Of a DNA stretch of 64,000 nt, positions 52,788-61,711 are shown piece by piece. The notes below the pieces were generated by a model. The model did not search any database. It saw only the letters and a program-made list of their open reading frames with translations, and had not been told where the DNA came from. Positions within the stretch are counted from its first letter, which is position 1; each line of letters opens with the position of its first letter. This DNA is from Kordia sp. TARA_039_SRF (GTDB taxonomy: Bacteria; Bacteroidota; Bacteroidia; Flavobacteriales; Flavobacteriaceae). A program made the translations under genes and the position numbers. The DNA is taken from the NCBI GenBank assembly GCA_006383075.2, contig SMNH02000010.1:1-64000 (forward strand). Direction: 5' to 3'.

Positions 52788-54215
52788 TTGCCCGTTTTGA
52801 AGAAGCATAAAATTTTATTATACAATCCAATAGCTGTCTTTTTTGACATGCCACTTGCCTTGTTGGCGATAGGTTCTGTGCTTGATCCTGAGAAATATGA
52901 AGTGATTATTGTGGATGGTCGCATTGATGAAAATCCGCTCGAAACCATTCAGTCACATATTGAAGAAGCCTTGTGTTTTGGAACGACCGTATTGACAGGA
53001 AGACCGATAAAAGATGCGTTAAAAGTAACGCAGGCAGTCAAAAAAATGCGTCAAGACATTCCTGTGATTTGGGGCGGCTGGCATACATCATTGTTTCCAA
53101 AACAGACCTTAAAAGATGAAATTTGTATTGATGTAACCGCGCAAGGACAAGGCGAAGATACGTTTCGTGAATTGGTAGAAGTGTATGCAACCAACGGCGA
53201 TTTATCACAAGTAAAAGGAATTTGCTATCGCAATGAGGAAGGCGAAATTATTAAAAATCCGCCGCGAACTATTGTAGCGATGGATACCTTTGCCGATATC
53301 AATTACGAATTGATTGACGTTGAAAAATACTTTGAAAAGAAAGGCAGACGTCAGCTCGATTATATTTCTTCTACAGGCTGTTATTTTAGATGTACATTTT
53401 GTGCCGATCCGTTTGTGTACAACAGAAAATGGACGGCGATTTCACCAGAAATTATGGTGAATAAACTGGCAGCGCTACACGAAAAATATCAGTTTACCGA
53501 TTTGAATCTCCAAGATGAAACTTATTTCACGTATCGTGATCGTGTGATTGAAATCTCCGAACGCATGATTGAGAAAGGATTGAACTTTACATGGGCAGCA
53601 ACCATGCGTGCCGATCAAGGTTCGCGGATGTCTGTGGAAGATTTTAAAATTTGTGCGAAATCTGGATTGCGTCGTTTGTTGATTGGCGTGGAATCTGGTT
53701 CGCAAGAAATGATGAATTGGTTGAAAAAAGACATCAAAGTCGAGCAAGTATATATGTGCGCTGAACGTTGCAAAGATTTAGGCATTGCCGTGCAATTTCC
53801 GTTTATCGTAGGTTTTCCAGAAGAAACGGACGAAAGCATCCGAGAAACCGTCAAAGTTGCCCTCGATTTGAATAGCATGCATCCCAACTTCCACACGCCA
53901 ATTTTTTACTTTAAACCGTATCCAGGAACGACGATTACGGATAATGTTGTGAAAGATGGTTATAAACTTCCAGAAACCGTTCACGAATGGTCAGATTTTG
54001 ATTTTGTAGGTTCGTCAGGACCTTGGGTAAGTGAAGAAAAATATGCCTTTTTCGAGAAATTCAAGTTCTACTTAAAATTTGCATATTCCAACCAAAAATG
54101 GATTTACAAACCGCTACAATTGGTCGCGAGATGGCGTTTAAAGCATAAATATTTTAACATGCCAGTTGAGAAGAAGATTGTAGATACCTTTTTTAAGAAA
54201 CAGCAATTAGCATAA
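52788..54215 (+). CDS. B12-binding-type radical SAM enzyme
   Basis: A 475-residue COG1032 protein that starts at TTG (52788; a second TTG at 52797 is possible, no ATG is available). Residues 1-150 form a cobalamin-binding-like domain (PLALLAIGSVL, IPVIWGGWHTSL, AQGQGEDTF). The radical SAM core has C198, C202 and C205 in TGCYFRCTFC, then LLIGVESGSQEMMNWL and QFPFIVGFPEETDES. It is 22 bases downstream of the GT2 gene and probably co-transcribed. Likely methylates or rearranges a sugar or lipid of the cluster product. Confidence 0.9.
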   Translation: MPVLKKHKILLYNPIAVFFDMPLALLAIGSVLDPEKYEVIIVDGRIDENPLETIQSHIEEALCFGTTVLTGRPIKDALKVTQAVKKMRQDIPVIWGGWHTSLFPKQTLKDEICIDVTAQGQGEDTFRELVEVYATNGDLSQVKGICYRNEEGEIIKNPPRTIVAMDTFADINYELIDVEKYFEKKGRRQLDYISSTGCYFRCTFCADPFVYNRKWTAISPEIMVNKLAALHEKYQFTDLNLQDETYFTYRDRVIEISERMIEKGLNFTWAATMRADQGSRMSVEDFKICAKSGLRRLLIGVESGSQEMMNWLKKDIKVEQVYMCAERCKDLGIAVQFPFIVGFPEETDESIRETVKVALDLNSMHPNFHTPIFYFKPYPGTTITDNVVKDGYKLPETVHEWSDFDFVGSSGPWVSEEKYAFFEKFKFYLKFAYSNQKWIYKPLQLVARWRLKHKYFNMPVEKKIVDTFFKKQQLA

Positions 54216-54519
54216 GGATTTGAGATTGTAGATTGACGATTTTTGATTTGCTTCACTTAGCTAGGCTTAGTGTAGATTTTTAGAAACGCTTCACTTCGGC
54301 AAGCTCAGTGTAGACGCTTTTAGATGTTAGATCGGCTACGCCTTTTAGGCTTTTTTTGAACACTTCGCTTTTTGGTATTTTGGAAGTGCTTTGCTTTTGG
54401 TTTGCTGTTCGAATTGTCATTCCTGCGAAGGCAGGAATCTACTTTTAGTATGAAAATCTTTTTAGAAGAACGTACTTAGAAAGTCCATTTACACATTAGC
54501 ACATTTTCAAATCATCAAA
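54216..54519. repeat. Repeat-rich 300-base gap
   Basis: No gene. Contents: CACTTAGCTAGGCTTAGTG (54248-54266) and CACTTCGGCAAGCTCAGTG (54286-54304), both of the family at 43437; the short inverted repeat CACTTCGC/GCTTTGCTTTTGG area near 54361-54400; and a single hairpin with arms ATTCCTGC/GCAGGAAT at 54416-54439. Confidence 0.6.
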
Positions 54520-55623
54520 TTAAAGAAGTTCTAAGAGCTTCATAGAAATCTGCTTCGCAGTCAATTCTGCGCCAGATTCATTAAAGTGAAAGTCGTCGTA
54601 AAATGATTCAGTAGTTTTTGGTAGTTGTAAGTCAATACACGGAATATTTTCTTGCGCACAAACTGTTTTTAACTTTTGATTAAACGCTTCCATGCCGCCG
54701 TACAACGCTGTGGTGCTGTAAAAAGCTTCGTTATTTTGAAAACCGCTGGTAATCATCAATTCTTCGTATTGCGGTTCCAAATTGGGTTTCCACATCGTAG
54801 CTTGTGTCACAAAAACAAGCTGGATATTTTCCTCTTTGGCAATTTGAATCATTCGCTTGATGTTTTCTTCGTATCGCGCCAAACCTTTGGTTAAATCAGG
54901 CAATTCAGGAATGATTTTAGATTGCTTTTTTAACGCTCTAATGTCTAAAACCGTTTTTGTCAAATGGTCTTTATGATTGAAATAGAACGAAATATTTTTC
55001 TTCGCTCTAGCCGCAAGTTTGTACAATGTAAAACGTTTGTACCAAGGCAAATAATCATCGGGAATGTGTTGAAAAGCAAAGCGTTTTACTTTCGCTTCAG
55101 GCAAATTTAGATAGCGTTCTTTCGAAATTAAATAGGCAACCAAATCGTTCACACCTTGCATAATGATGACGGTTTTGGTGTCTTGCAACGCTGGTTTTTT
55201 CAATAATTGCTCCAGTTGCAACACGTGGTGATTGCTATTGTTTCCTGGTCGTCCGAAATTTCCAATCCAAAATGTATCACCTAACTTTTTTTCAATCAAC
55301 GCTGCCCACGTTTTTTCTTGCGTCAATGCAAAACACGCTGCGGTACTTCCGCCCAACACAAACATTTTATGCTCCGCTTCTTCATAATCTGAAATAGAAC
55401 GCGCGCCCAACGCATCAAAAGTAACTTCTGAATCTTGCTGAATACCAACAATTTCATCATGATTGATTTCCCACGTAAAACCAGAATTTGGCGTGTTTAC
55501 ATAATAATCGCTCGGCACAATATTCAACAACGACAACACAATTTCCGCAATCACCAAAATGATGAAGGTGAAAATACCGTAGTACATTAGCTTTTTTAAA
55601 AATTTTCTAGTTTTTGTATTCAT
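54520..55623 (-). CDS. SGNH-like membrane-anchored protein, tandem copy 2
   Basis: A 367-residue protein: N-terminal transmembrane helix (residues about 14-34), then an SGNH domain with block I VLGGSTAACFALTQEKTW (Ser in GGST), block II NFGRPGNNSNHHVLQ, block III MQGVNDLVAY with the Asn, and block V YDDFHFNESGAELTA with Asp-x-His. Clearly homologous along its length to the gene directly upstream (55607-56719), with which it overlaps by 17 bases. It is the last gene of a seven-gene minus-strand operon. Presumed to act on acyl groups of the glycan. Confidence 0.83.
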   Translation of the reverse strand: MNTKTRKFLKKLMYYGIFTFIILVIAEIVLSLLNIVPSDYYVNTPNSGFTWEINHDEIVGIQQDSEVTFDALGARSISDYEEAEHKMFVLGGSTAACFALTQEKTWAALIEKKLGDTFWIGNFGRPGNNSNHHVLQLEQLLKKPALQDTKTVIIMQGVNDLVAYLISKERYLNLPEAKVKRFAFQHIPDDYLPWYKRFTLYKLAARAKKNISFYFNHKDHLTKTVLDIRALKKQSKIIPELPDLTKGLARYEENIKRMIQIAKEENIQLVFVTQATMWKPNLEPQYEELMITSGFQNNEAFYSTTALYGGMEAFNQKLKTVCAQENIPCIDLQLPKTTESFYDDFHFNESGAELTAKQISMKLLELL

Positions 55624-56719
55624 CCGTTGCTACATGATTGTGTTGTTTTAAAAAGGAATAGACTTTTTCAGCCACCACTTCGGCTCCAGCTTCATGAAAG
55701 TGCATATCGTCGTAAAAGATAGGTTGATTTTTTAGCAATTCTAAATCAATTAGTGGAATATTGTAAGTGTTGCACACCGCTACCAAACGTTTGTTAAAAG
55801 CAGTCATGATTTCTTCCAAGGCTTCGCCCGTGTACAAAGGCGTTTTGTTGTAATGTGCTCTTGCCGCAAGTAAGGTTTTGAGTTCATCCGACAGATTTTT
55901 TTGCCAAATTGTAGGCTGCGTCATAAAAATAAGGGTGATATTTCGCTGTTGCGCTTCGTTAATGATTTGTATCAAATTTTGTTCGTAATGATTCAAACCT
56001 TCGGTCAAATCAGGAAGTTCGGCGATTGGAGTTGTTTTATTTTCGAAAGTTTGCAAATAATCAAGCGGTCTTTTCGGTTGTGTGTAATATAAAATTCGCA
56101 GTCGTGCTTGTTTTGCCAATTTGTATAAAGTGAGTCTTCTAAAAAATGGCAATTCGGCATTGGGAATATGCTTAAAAGCGCCTCGTTTAATTTCCAAATT
56201 GGACATGTTGAGATACTTTTCTTTAGCAAATAAATAGCCTCTACAATCGTTTACAACAACCAATAGCAACACAATTTTTGTGTCTTGCAATTCAGGTTTA
56301 TCAAGAATATGTTGAAATTGAACTACGTGGTGATTGCTACTATTTCCGCTTCTGCCAAAATTTCCAACCCAATAGTTAGTTCCCAACTTTTTATCAAGCA
56401 ACGCTGTCCACGTTTTTTCTTGAGTCAAAGCGGAGCAAATTGTGGTACTTCCGCCCAAAGCGACAATTTTATGAGAAGCTTTTGTATAATCTGAAACGGA
56501 GCGCGAACCTAGCGCGTCAAATGCAATTTCGTAAAATCCTGTAATGCCGCCAATTTTACTTGGGTTTTCGTCAAATGATTGACGCATATTTGGCGTATGC
56601 GCGTAATAATCGTTTGGAAAAATATTGCACAGCGATAAAATGATTTCGGCAAGCACAAGGATAATCAGTGTGGAAATGCTGTAATAGCTAAGTTTTTTGA
56701 GAATCTTTTTGCGTGCCAT
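55607..56719 (-). CDS. SGNH-like membrane-anchored protein, tandem copy 1
   Basis: A 370-residue protein with a transmembrane anchor (residues about 12-32) and the same blocks as the downstream copy: ALGGSTTICSALTQEKTW, NFGRSGNSSNHHVVQ, VVVNDCRGY and YDDMHFHEAGAEVVA. The His-His after the Ser/Asn run in block II is unusual for SGNH enzymes and conserved in both copies. Start ATG at 56719 lies three bases after the frameshifted end of the methyltransferase gene (56723), so it is tightly placed in the operon. Lipid-anchored or periplasmic O-acyl modification is the likely role. Confidence 0.83.
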   Translation of the reverse strand: MARKKILKKLSYYSISTLIILVLAEIILSLCNIFPNDYYAHTPNMRQSFDENPSKIGGITGFYEIAFDALGSRSVSDYTKASHKIVALGGSTTICSALTQEKTWTALLDKKLGTNYWVGNFGRSGNSSNHHVVQFQHILDKPELQDTKIVLLLVVVNDCRGYLFAKEKYLNMSNLEIKRGAFKHIPNAELPFFRRLTLYKLAKQARLRILYYTQPKRPLDYLQTFENKTTPIAELPDLTEGLNHYEQNLIQIINEAQQRNITLIFMTQPTIWQKNLSDELKTLLAARAHYNKTPLYTGEALEEIMTAFNKRLVAVCNTYNIPLIDLELLKNQPIFYDDMHFHEAGAEVVAEKVYSFLKQHNHVATDEYKN

Positions 56720-56722
56720 TCG

Positions 56723-57474
56723 TTATTTTTTTATATATCGATACCAAGAAAACGGCGAATCTTTTTTGCCCCAAATTTTGTGAATGAGGTTTCGCTTGAA
56801 TTGATACAAAACTTCAAAATCAGTAACCAACTTTTCATCGTGATGATGATAATGCGGAATCATTTCTGGAACACCAATATTTTCATAATACGCTTGCGTA
56901 CGTTTTTTGCAGCAGCAATTTCGTTGGTTTTGTAAAAAGGACTGTCGATGATATGAATTTCGCCGTTTTCGGTTAAAAACGATTGTAAAAGCTGCATTAA
57001 TCCTTCAAAATCCTTAAAATATTGAATCGCGCCATTAAGCGTGATGCTATCAAATTTTCCATGAAACGACGCTGGAATTTTAAAAATATCAGCGTATATA
57101 AAGTATAAATTGTCTTTTTTAAAAACACGCGCTGCTTGCTCCAATTCTTCACGATTAACGTCCAAACCAATGATGGCATTTTCAGAAGAAACTTCCGCAA
57201 TTTTGTTTGAAAACCAACCGTTTCCACAACCAATAGTCAAAATGGTTTGCGGTTGTTTTTTTGTAGCGATATAATTGATAAATCGCTCTGTAGATTTAAC
57301 ACGATACGGCCATTCATCACGATTTAAAAAAGGCAGTTTTCGTACGTCAGCATCTGTTAAAATACGATTTTCCTTTTCGCGCACAGCGAGATAATGCTTG
57401 GAAAAACCAGCATCTTCAGGCGTTAAATAATACACACCTTCTTGTTGCGTGATTCGGCTAAAATCTAGGTTCAT
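56723..57474 (-). pseudogene. Class I methyltransferase with a -1 frameshift at A AAA AAC
   Basis: Zero frame from 57474 encodes 204 residues and stops at 56860. Motif I is ILTIGCGNGWFSNKIA, with GLDVNREELEQA and ITLNGAIQYF, a SAM methyltransferase. At codon 191 the bases complementary to 56908-56902 read A AAA AAC. A shift of -1 there continues with RTQAYYENIGVPEMIPHYHH through 59 codons to SPFSWYRYIKK and a stop at 56723, giving 250 residues and an end three bases before the next gene. The tail with YYENIG and a final PFSWYRY-type end fits related methyltransferases in such clusters. It may be a true mutation, a sequencing error in the A-run, or programmed frameshifting/slippage. It overlaps the upstream radical SAM gene by four bases. 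Confidence 0.75.
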
Positions 57475-58856
57475 TTATACAGTTTCATGGCAGTTTGCGC
57501 AAGTAAAGATTTCGTTTTTAACTTTACAGTCGTCAACAAACTTTTATCTTTTCCTTTGCGTAATTCTTTGTTATAATTGACTTCATTGACAATTCTTCGC
57601 ACGGCAAAATCGTAAAATTTTCGCGAATAGGTTCGTGTAAAATCAATATCTCTATCGGTTGAGGTATTCCATTCCGGTTGCACGGTGATTTTATCTTCAA
57701 TTTCATCGTACAACGACGTTCCCTTGATAGGATACGCAACCGTAATGGTAAAATGTGTTGGATCGGCGGCTTTTAAATAGGCAATTGTTTCGTTGATGTC
57801 TTGTTCGTCTTCGCCTGGATAACCGACCATGATAAACGTTCCACTTTCCATTCCTAAGGCATTGGTTTTTTGAATGGCAGTTTTAACCACATCCACATCG
57901 ACACGTCTATCCATCGCGTCAATGATTTTCTGTGAGCCACTTTCGGCACCAATCCAAATACGGAAACAACCTGCTTCTTTTAGCAATTGCAATACATGGT
58001 CATTCAAACGTTCTGCACGCGTAATACATTCAAACGGAATAATGGCATCTTGCTTGATGACTTCCGAATGAAATTGCTCCAACCATTTGTGACTTACCGT
58101 AAACACATCGTCCACAAACCAAATTCCATCAGGATTGTAGGTGTCTTTTAGCATTTTTAATTCGGCAGCCACCATATCGGCAGGACGTCTGCGGTAACTT
58201 TGTCCGTACACCGCCGTACTACACCATTTACACGTATATGGACAGCCACGTTGCGTACTCACGGTCATAGAACTTTTCCCGTGATGCGTTTTCCAAGCAT
58301 GTAAATATTTTTCCACAGGAATCGCCGCTCTGTTAGGCAATGGTAATTCCTTCAAGCTTTTCATACGCATCCGCGCTGGCGTTTTTACAACTTCATCATT
58401 TTCTAAATACGCAATTCCGTGAATTTCATCTACATTCTCTTCATTGATAATCGCTTGGTACAATTCCAATGTCGTTTGTTCGCCTTCGCCAATGATTAAA
58501 AAATCGGCACCCGTATTAAGGTAATTTTTACAGTTATACGTAATATCAGGTCCGCCTAAAATAATTTTTGGAAAACCATATTCAGCTTCTGTTTTTAGGA
58601 TTTGAACTAACGAAATCACGTTGATTTTTGTCATTAAATTTGTATAAATTGCAATGACTTTTGGTTGTGTTGTTTTGATGAAATCGAGCTGTTCTTGTTT
58701 AGAGTAAAACGTAGAATCATACACGTCATTTTCAATCTGATGCTCATTCAAATACGAGGAAATATACAGCAATCCCAACGGCGCATACGGACGCATAATG
58801 CGTTGCTCTTTGGCATCTTCGTATAAGTAGTATGTGTGTGTGAGGAGAATGCTCAT
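57471..58856 (-). CDS. B12-binding-type radical SAM enzyme
   Basis: A 461-residue COG1032 enzyme. The N-terminal domain has APLGLLYISSYLNEH and ILGGPDITYN; the core cysteines are C205, C209 and C212 in RGCPYTCKWC, followed by WFVDDVFTV, RIWIGAESGSQKIIDAMDRR and FIMVGYPGEDEQDI. Relatives methylate or cyclise carbon skeletons of hopanoids, cofactors or sugars, but no specific function can be given. It overlaps the methyltransferase gene by four bases. On its upstream side the operon is broken by the S23 cassette. Confidence 0.9.
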   Translation of the reverse strand: MSILLTHTYYLYEDAKEQRIMRPYAPLGLLYISSYLNEHQIENDVYDSTFYSKQEQLDFIKTTQPKVIAIYTNLMTKINVISLVQILKTEAEYGFPKIILGGPDITYNCKNYLNTGADFLIIGEGEQTTLELYQAIINEENVDEIHGIAYLENDEVVKTPARMRMKSLKELPLPNRAAIPVEKYLHAWKTHHGKSSMTVSTQRGCPYTCKWCSTAVYGQSYRRRPADMVAAELKMLKDTYNPDGIWFVDDVFTVSHKWLEQFHSEVIKQDAIIPFECITRAERLNDHVLQLLKEAGCFRIWIGAESGSQKIIDAMDRRVDVDVVKTAIQKTNALGMESGTFIMVGYPGEDEQDINETIAYLKAADPTHFTITVAYPIKGTSLYDEIEDKITVQPEWNTSTDRDIDFTRTYSRKFYDFAVRRIVNEVNYNKELRKGKDKSLLTTVKLKTKSLLAQTAMKLYK

Positions 58857-58860
58857 TAGT

Positions 58861-59473
58861 TAGTTGCTTGTTGCTAGTTACTGGTTGCTAGTTGCTGGTT
58901 TTGTCGCTTTTCGCTCCTTGTTAATTCCATTTTGTACTTACGTAAATGATAAACTTATTAATTTGTTTACCCAATACAGTGTATTTTTCAATTAATGAAC
59001 TTAGTTCATCTCTCTTATTGTGAATTTCGGCTATGCAATGTAAATGATTTATGGTTTCATCACAAGAAGCTTGCGCATAAACCAAAAACTTAACGAAATC
59101 GGCTTTATATCTTCTGCGTCCATAACCTTCCACAATATTTGCTGTGATTGATTTAGAAGATCTTCTTATTTGACTTCCTTGTTCATACAGCTCATACTTT
59201 GGTAGAAGCAAAGAGGCTCCGTGAACTTCTATGCTCAAATTAAAAGCAGTTTTATAAATATCTAAGTCTTTATAGCTTTTCTTTTCCATATAAATTTACT
59301 TCTCAAATATAATAACCATAAAGCACAAATTAATAACTAACAATAGTAAAATCCCTTATTTAGAAACTAAAAATGAGTCTGGGTTAAAAATATGGTTTAA
59401 AAGTTTAAGAGTTCGTGTTTCGTAAAGACAAAGTAAAACAACATATTACCAGCAACCAGCAACCAGCAACTAG
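58861..59473. mobile_element. Inverted-repeat-bounded four-helix-bundle gene cassette
   Basis: 26-base inverted repeats, 58874-58899 and 59448-59473, differ at two positions. The core unit AACCAGCAACTAG is iterated at both ends. Between them lies one S23/IVP gene (58921-59289) and a 158-base AT-rich stretch with nothing recognisable. The right repeat overlaps the stop codon of the methyltransferase gene (59470-59472), so the cassette sits exactly at the boundary of an operon gene. Confidence 0.6.
58921..59289 (-). CDS. Four-helix-bundle protein (23S rRNA intervening sequence / S23 family)
   Basis: A 122-residue all-helical protein of TIGR02436/PF05635. Family hallmarks are DLDIYKTAFNLSIEV, EQGSQIRRSSKSITANIVEGYGRR and FVKFLVYAQASCDETINHL, the last including the conserved SCxE/D. 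The fold is shared with Avd, the accessory protein of diversity-generating retroelements, and with proteins encoded in 23S rRNA intervening sequences. Function of the free-standing Bacteroidota versions is not known. It is enclosed by inverted repeats and interrupts an operon between a radical SAM and a methyltransferase gene, which suggests recent insertion. Confidence 0.93.
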   Translation of the reverse strand: MEKKSYKDLDIYKTAFNLSIEVHGASLLLPKYELYEQGSQIRRSSKSITANIVEGYGRRRYKADFVKFLVYAQASCDETINHLHCIAEIHNKRDELSSLIEKYTVLGKQINKFIIYVSTKWN

Positions 59474-60255
59474 GATATCTTTTCGAGGACAATCAAAAAA
59501 TGATCTCCATATTTTGCTAGGGAAGAAGCTGTTACTATTGCATCAATTCCTTTGAAAAAGTTTAGTATTGGAAATTTTGCCACAAACGATTTCTCCAAGT
59601 AGGATGGCGGAATGGTCACGCCGATAGGTTTTACTTTTTTGGTGGTAAAATAGTTTTTCGCTGCTGCAGAAATGTCTTTCGGATTGTAATACCAAGTGTC
59701 TACACCAACACCGTCCACGTTCGCAACAATGCTTTCGGTTGTGTTTCTGCGAGTCGCCTTTTTTCTGTCGCCTTTTAGTGTGAAATAGAAACGTTCCCAC
59801 AAACAGTTTTTTGGCATGAGAACAATGGCGAGTGTTCCGTTTGGCAAGAGCAAGTCCGAAGCATTTTTAAAAAAAGTTTGTAATTGCTCGTGTGATAAGC
59901 AATTGATACCCCCAAAATCTGAAAAAATAACATCAAATTGTTTGTTGAATGTGTTTTTTGTAATCGTATTGATGTCTTGCACTTTGAATTGCACATTTTC
60001 AGGATGCGGTTTTGCATTTGCGACTTCAATCATTCCAGAAGAAATATCGGTAGCAATGATATCATGACCTAATTTTGCAAATTCGATAGCATCTGCGCCA
60101 GTTCCGCAATTCAACTCTAAAATAGCCAGTTTTTTATCCTGATTGATGATGGGATTGATATATTTAAAAACTAGTTTTCGCTGCGCTTTTCCAATGTTGG
60201 AATAGGTGAATATATCGTCATATTGCGCTGCCGCTACATCAAAATCACTATGCAT
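59470..60255 (-). CDS. SAM-dependent methyltransferase
   Basis: A 261-residue class I methyltransferase. Motif I is LAILELNCGTGADAIEFA, with IIATDISSGMIEVANAK after strand 2, and VIFSDFGGINCL as motif IV. NGTLAIVLMPKNCLW follows. Related to Methyltransf_25/UbiE-type small-molecule enzymes. It overlaps the upstream radical SAM gene by eight bases; downstream, the cassette with the S23 gene begins at its stop codon. Confidence 0.88.
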   Translation of the reverse strand: MHSDFDVAAAQYDDIFTYSNIGKAQRKLVFKYINPIINQDKKLAILELNCGTGADAIEFAKLGHDIIATDISSGMIEVANAKPHPENVQFKVQDINTITKNTFNKQFDVIFSDFGGINCLSHEQLQTFFKNASDLLLPNGTLAIVLMPKNCLWERFYFTLKGDRKKATRRNTTESIVANVDGVGVDTWYYNPKDISAAAKNYFTTKKVKPIGVTIPPSYLEKSFVAKFPILNFFKGIDAIVTASSLAKYGDHFLIVLEKIS

Positions 60256-61711
60256 TGGTATTTTCCATGTTTTTGAGTTGTAATTTGTCGATAAAGGCAG
60301 CAGGAACGTAATATCCGAGTAAAATCATGGAACGTAATTCCGCTTTGGTAATAGAAAACGGATTTTTAAAAAACTTTCTGATGTTTTGAAATGCTTGACT
60401 TTTACGAAATTCTTTATGCACGTAGCGCTGTAATTTTCGGTAGAATTGTGTATTGTATGTTCCTTTAAACATCATCGCCAAGTCATCAGAATCAGTCCAA
60501 TTGGCTTTTAGTTTTAAGTCATCCTTGACTTTTTCATAGAATTTTGTGCCCGGCAACGGATACGAAACCGAAACACCAATATTGTCAGGAACCAACTCTT
60601 TAATCATATCAATCGTTTTCTGAATGTCTTCTTTGGTTTCTTCCAAATACCCAAACTGAATAAAGAACGCCACACGTACATTTTTTTCTTTCAACAAACG
60701 CGTAGCTTCATAAATCTGTTCCACTTTCGTTTCCTTGTCCATCGCGTCCAAAATCGCTTGCGAGCCACTTTCGGCGCCAACCCAAACTTCTTCCAATCCG
60801 CTTTCTGCCAAGGCTTCAATGGTGTCTTCTTTCAATAGCAAATCGACACGACTTTGAATGTAATATGAAATTTGTAATTTTTCTTTTTTAAGCTCCTTAT
60901 TGAAATTTTGTACCCAATTCGGTTTTAAGCCAAAAATATCATCACACATCCAAAAACGCGTCACACCATAGTTTTCTTTAAGATATTTGATGTGTTTGGT
61001 AATGTATTCGGGTGAATGCGAGTTGTAACGATTGCCGTAAATGGGCTTTGCACACCAATTGCATTTAAACGGACAACCGCGCGTGGTTGCCATATTCAGC
61101 GTGAATTCATTGCCGCCAGCTTCCCAAATCTTACGATAGGGCTCTATATCAATTAAATCCCAGGCAGGCATTGGCAATTCGTCCAAATTTCGCAATACAG
61201 GATGCTTTGGATTTTTGACAATTTCGCCATCGTTTTCAAAAACCAAGCCTTTAATTTGTGAGGTATCTTCATTAGTTGACAACGCATCGACCAATTCTTT
61301 TAATGAAATTTCGCCTTCACCTTGAATGACAAAATCGGCGCCAACAGCCAAATATTTTTCATAATGATCAGTAGAGTCAGAGCTACATACAATCACTTTA
61401 CAATCTAATGATTTGGCAATGCGAATCATTTCAAAAGCAGCTTCACGCATGGTGGTCAAGCACATTTTTGTTAGATAATTAAAGCCATCATCGTAAAGAA
61501 CAAATGTTTTTGGTTGCTGTTCTTCTAAGTATGGTTGAATCGTTTTTGGATCGTCAAGTAAGTTCGCATCAAATACACCAACTGTATAACCGTTTTCGCG
61601 TAAATACGAAGCTGCGTATAGTGTTCCTAACGGCGGATATGGTGTTTGATTTTTCCATTGTTTTACATCAAACTTATAGTAGTAGGAATGTGAAAAAACA
61701 ATATCAAGCAT
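60248..61711 (-). CDS. B12-binding-type radical SAM enzyme
   Basis: A 487-residue COG1032 enzyme. The N-terminal part has PYPPLGTLYAASYLRENGY and VIVCSSDSTDHYEKYL in the cobalamin-binding-like fold; the core cysteines are C213, C217 and C220 in RGCPFKCNWC. Further on are FWMCDDIFGL, EVWVGAESGSQAILDAMDKE and FFIQFGYLEETKEDI. It overlaps both the methyltransferase gene after it and the nucleotidyltransferase gene before it by eight bases. A radical C-methylation or ring rearrangement on a carrier-bound substrate is possible. Confidence 0.9.
   Translation of the reverse strand: MLDIVFSHSYYYKFDVKQWKNQTPYPPLGTLYAASYLRENGYTVGVFDANLLDDPKTIQPYLEEQQPKTFVLYDDGFNYLTKMCLTTMREAAFEMIRIAKSLDCKVIVCSSDSTDHYEKYLAVGADFVIQGEGEISLKELVDALSTNEDTSQIKGLVFENDGEIVKNPKHPVLRNLDELPMPAWDLIDIEPYRKIWEAGGNEFTLNMATTRGCPFKCNWCAKPIYGNRYNSHSPEYITKHIKYLKENYGVTRFWMCDDIFGLKPNWVQNFNKELKKEKLQISYYIQSRVDLLLKEDTIEALAESGLEEVWVGAESGSQAILDAMDKETKVEQIYEATRLLKEKNVRVAFFIQFGYLEETKEDIQKTIDMIKELVPDNIGVSVSYPLPGTKFYEKVKDDLKLKANWTDSDDLAMMFKGTYNTQFYRKLQRYVHKEFRKSQAFQNIRKFFKNPFSITKAELRSMILLGYYVPAAFIDKLQLKNMENTNA

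Noticed and set aside
58921-59289. Diversity-generating retroelement because the S23 protein resembles Avd
   Set aside because: No reverse transcriptase, template repeat or variable repeat is visible around it, and the neighbouring genes are biosynthetic.
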